Below, piece after piece: positions 60,730-64,000 of a DNA stretch of 64,000 nucleotides. Below the pieces are notes generated by a model. The model was not told where the DNA came from. It ran no database searches and saw only the letters and a program-made list of their open reading frames with translations. The DNA comes from Fasciola hepatica (lineage: Eukaryota > Platyhelminthes > Trematoda > Plagiorchiida > Fasciolidae). The stretch is from assembly GCA_948099385.1 (NCBI GenBank), contig CANUEZ040000013.1, positions 2,135,001 to 2,199,000 on the forward strand, given 5' to 3'. Each line of letters opens with the position of its first letter. The stretch's first letter is position 1. A program made the position numbers and the translations under genes.

Positions 60730-61894
60730 TGATGAGGTTCAGCATCGGCAGTCTATCCTTGTTCTGAATTTGGATCAGAGAAGCATCTCGAAACACTCAA
60801 AGTAGTGTGGCGGCATTACACGTGTTCTGAATTTCCCTCCCCAGTCGTCATTTTAGGATTTGACTAGAAATGTCACCCGTAAATGGCAAACAAATACAAC
60901 GATCTTTCTTTCTTACGGCTTCCACGGGTACTTTCGGCAATCTTTTGATGAGAATTCTTCCGATTAGCCGATCCGGGTAACTGTTCTCACGTAGGTCTAC
61001 GCAGAACAACGTTTTCTCGCTCTAAAAGCCAAACATTTTACTAGGTTTCCCTTCTGTTGCGTACTAACGAAATTATTGAAACTGGGATACCGACCACTCC
61101 ATATTTTTTTCGGTACACATTTCGCTGGATCCGATCATCTTTTACCCTCCTAAGGTTCTCATTGAGAAATGACATTTAACTGTTTACTTCGTGTTTAGGT
61201 ATAAAGCGTGCTACTTTGTGTGTCCCCTTGAATACTGTTTGTTCGAAGTCCAAGTCACAAATAGCGTCATTCGCACAAAATATTTGGTCCGCATAACGAT
61301 AGTACTGTTTGAGGTTGTCAATTGTAGACTTCCGCTCAGTTTTTTTCTAAATTCGTTGGGAATGCGTCAGCAGGGAGTGGGCCTGATGCTGATTCCATAG
61401 CCAAACCGCCTCGTTGCCTGTGAAACGTGCCACGAAATAGAAATTGAACAATAAATGTGCATCAAAACAAGAGCTCGAGCAGACCTTCCAGTGATAGACA
61501 GAATTTCATGCAATTTTCTTTTATGTGATCCACCACGACTTCGATAGTTTCTATTAGTGGTGTATTCGTCGTCAAGCTAAAACATTATTTTATATTGTAG
61601 ATTGGCATCCATGGTTCGCCCTATGAAATCAAGAGTCAGTAAGGCTATGCATAGCCATACTTTTTTGATTGGTTCAGGAAGCTCGGATAGCCACCGAGAG
61701 ACGCTATGGGAAGATAAATTTGTCACTGATATTATGGGGCGAATCGGTACTCCAGGACTGTGGATTTTGAAGTGTCTTTACAACCTAGGAATTGTAGATC
61801 TAGTGATTCTTAACTGCTCATACATTTGATTCGTAACAAAAAAGGCATCGTACATGTAATTTAATGTAGTTATTTAGCGCTCAACTTGTGGAGT

Positions 61895-62517
61895 TCAACC
61901 TTTCTCACCAAGACTAGTGGTGAATCTGGTCCCATCATTCAGAACTGCTTTAAGCTTTTCAATGTAGCCACATGTGTCTATCAACACTATTCGACTACCT
62001 TCGTCAGGTAGGCTCGGCAGGATGTGGTTGTTCACTGCATCTAAATGTTCTTTTTTGAGTGATTGTTGTAATCCTCGGTTATTTTTCGACATGACTGAAT
62101 GGTGTTCACTACGATTTACCCGAGGTCTTTGAGAGCCTTATTGAATTTTGGCATGAACCCTTGAGTCCGGGAATACAGAGTTTCATAATCAAACCTATCA
62201 CAGTTTCCCTTAAGGCTACAGAATTTAGGACCAAGTGTCAAGATCTTGGTTATGTGATCACCCAAATGCAAGTTAAAATGGTTTTGCACGTACTGACTGT
62301 GTTGGTCAGGGAAAACACTATGCGAAGTCTTGACTTCCATTCCTTTCACCGGTGCATCCCGTTTCTTCTTTGTTCGAAGCTCCAAGGTAGTTTCGACGTG
62401 GATGAGAAAAACTGCTTTCAAGTCTCCGCTTAAACAGTCTCTAAAGTGCTGACGCTGTGAAATATTCCGTTCGTATCCCGAAAATTTAGAACATAAAACG
62501 TCTAACTGGCATAACAC
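61895..62517 (-). pseudogene. N-terminal RT region of the Penelope relic
   Basis: Two frames (133 and 65 codons) separated by a stop at about 62,116. The first ends with the LGPKFC block and a basic segment, and the second carries the IVLID...YIEKL motif. Upstream residues (ELRTKKKRDAPVKG) are basic. The conserved order with the RT palm pieces further left supports a single former ORF. Confidence 0.65.
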
Positions 62518-64000
62518 AAAAAGCCATAGCGACTTGCTATTTAGGTAGATCCGACGTCGTCAGAGAGACTCCCAATACCGTTTTGGATACTGATTTCGTT
62601 GTACACTGTTCACTAAAAAACCGAAGAATGATTCGCCTCAGGGCGTCTAGGGGAGTAAATTTGTAACTGATCTATTCCCTTCACCACACGTGGGTTCACT
62701 GATTGGTTTAATATTTGGAAAGTATTCATCACATCATGTAAAAGTGCAGTTTTGTAAAACAGTTATATTTTTCAATAATGAACTGCTAAACAACAGTTGT
62801 TTCGCAGAATTGGGCTTTTATACTATCAGTTTGTTTCGTCTTTTATTTCAAGCGCGAACTCACTTGAGTCTGTCAGAATTTCGGTGGGTACAGACAACTT
62901 GTCTTCGTGTTTTGACCATGTTTCACGCTGATTTCCGAACTTCCCCTCCAAGTGCGAAAACCTCAAACGATAGAACAAAGTTGTTCAGTCCAGACCATAT
63001 TCGTTCTAATTTCGCATTTTTATGGCAGTGTAAAAGGACCATTCCAAATTGATAACCCACAGTTTTCGTCAGCCCAAATTAGGAGGTTAGCCTTTTTGTT
63101 GTCTACAGTTCAGCCGAGAAAAACCAACCGCCAGTCGAACTCATGTCGGTTTATAGGATCCAGAAGTTTGCGCTCAGAACAAAATCAAACAACACAATTA
63201 ACTAATCGTATGTTTACCTCAAACGTCGAGAATGCAGATGAAACCTGTGGGCTGCATCGGCCGAGTAATATGCACTTTTAAAAGTCGGATTTCAAACTCC
63301 GGTGTTCGTGCAATGAATGACAGGTTCCGTTTTATCTTGTTGCAACTCTCTATGGTCAGCGGAAAACAGGATAGTCAGCGAATCAGTTTTTCTGTGCATT
63401 TCAGAGCATCGTGACGTGGAAATACAAGTTCAGAGCCAGGCTATTGTTTTCGATGGTTCATCCGCTAGTCTTTTCATATCATATTGAAAATGGGTGTGTT
63501 GATATGGGTAAAGTATCAGTTTCAGTTTCAGTGTATACTACCACTAACCTCGCACTTTTGTGCTCTGATTTCGGTTTCTACCCTCCAGCATCGTCCAGTA
63601 AAGGACAGACAGAATAAAAGCACCAAGTGAAAAAGATCCCAAAAAACAAAGTTATAAGCGAAATCGCGAATGCAACTACGACACTTACCGCGACACCCCG
63701 CAATATCACATACTGTCTTCAACCGTTTGGTAGGCCGATCATGTGGACCCCAACCTGGAAGTCAAGCACGTCTTACTTGACCAAGTCCAGTAATCAAGGC
63801 TTTCATGACTTTCTGCCTTGTCGCGGGCTGACCCCTTCAACCTACCTTCTAACCGTTACCTGCCTCGAAAACAGCGTACACCGAGAAAGCCTCTCGTTGG
63901 ACATGCGTAACACATATCTCAGCCACTTTATTCTGCTTGCATTCCGTACTTGATCCAGAAACTGGAATTTGGTTCCCACCACCTAACGTCTAACCTCAAC
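62518..64000. other. No gene recognised
   Basis: Plus frames at 62690-63052, 62952-63281 and 63627-63953 (108-120 codons) have no domain. A strong acceptor-like site (TTTTTCTGTGCATTTCAG, ending at 63,404) is followed by an open stretch that could be read as HRDVEIQVQSQAIVFDGSSA. This might be another exon of the PLAT gene or of a neighbour, but nothing identifies it. The right end is C/T-rich, like the dispersed repeats. Confidence 0.3.

Larger units (their letters stand above)
60538..62517 (-). mobile_element. Decayed Penelope-like retroelement
   Basis: Minus-strand pieces follow Penelope order. At 62517-62116: ITKILTLGPKFCSLKGN, the L-x-L-G-x-K-F block before the RT. At 62092-61895: GSRIVLIDTCGYIEKLKAVL then NDGTRF, equivalent to G-x-x-V-V-M-D-x-x-DY...D-x-x-x-Y/F. 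At about 61,770-61,660: FKIHSPGVPIRPIISVTN and RWLSELPEPIKK, equivalent to PKIHK-PG-x-P-x-RPI. At about 61,560-61,390: LIETIEVVVDHI, FLFRGTFHRQRGGYGIS. At 60729-60538: YDSSYVGLVTRQLLTRNKEH, resembling the GIY-YIG endonuclease core. Stops and shifts throughout make it dead. Confidence 0.75.

Noticed and set aside
61602..61829. 75-codon plus frame after a TTGTAG acceptor as a PLAT gene exon
   Set aside because: The opposite strand of the same interval encodes Penelope RT motifs (PGVPIRPI, RWLSELPEP), so the plus frame is its shadow.

Overview
This is a eukaryotic, repeat-dominated window, most probably from a flatworm (Platyhelminthes, trematode or cestode; the species cannot be fixed by eye). 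The reasons are very short introns (44 and 55 bp), decayed CR1-type LINEs, Penelope-like and Ty3/gypsy relics, tRNA-derived SINE-like heads, long (TA)n runs, and no operon or prokaryotic gene structure. Most open frames are short and have no recognisable domain. I found no intact retrotransposon, rRNA, true tRNA or CRISPR array.

Layout. 0.47-8.28 kb: a large inverted repeat with about 1.1 kb arms that are over 99% identical where compared. Each arm holds a Ty3/gypsy integrase C-terminal relic, and the spacer is bounded by two much older LTR-like direct repeats. 4.36-5.17 kb: a tandem duplication of about 409 bp. 8.3-22.3 kb: old dispersed repeats, including copies of a family with a shared 3' end and a decayed CR1-type LINE (11.9-13.5 kb). 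23,554-29,604: a near-perfect 6,051 bp palindrome with a 2 bp centre. It is centred inside a LINE reverse transcriptase (RT) and appears to have replaced the RT core of a minus-strand CR1-type element whose 5' part lies at 29.6-33.1 kb. 33-43 kb: (TA)n tracts, another LINE RT fragment, two sets of short tandem repeats and an R2-like RT scrap. 43-49 kb: unique-looking, AT-rich sequence with no confident gene.

49-59.8 kb: the one convincing host gene, on the plus strand. Its exons encode at least four PLAT/LH2 domains, each followed by a linker where visible, in the manner of LOXHD1 (lipoxygenase homology domain-containing protein 1). Exons 1-5 join in a consistent reading phase from an ATG at 49,048. 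A sixth exon near 59.3-59.75 kb carries a PLAT domain interrupted by a Ser/Thr-rich insertion. At least one connecting exon and the 3' end were not located.

60.5-62.5 kb: a decayed Penelope-like element on the minus strand, with RT motifs and a GIY-YIG-like tail, lying in an intron or downstream of the PLAT gene. 62.5-64 kb: no recognisable gene.

The most notable structural point is two very young inverted duplications within 30 kb of each other. They are either real fold-back events or fold-back assembly artefacts, and read-level data would tell which.
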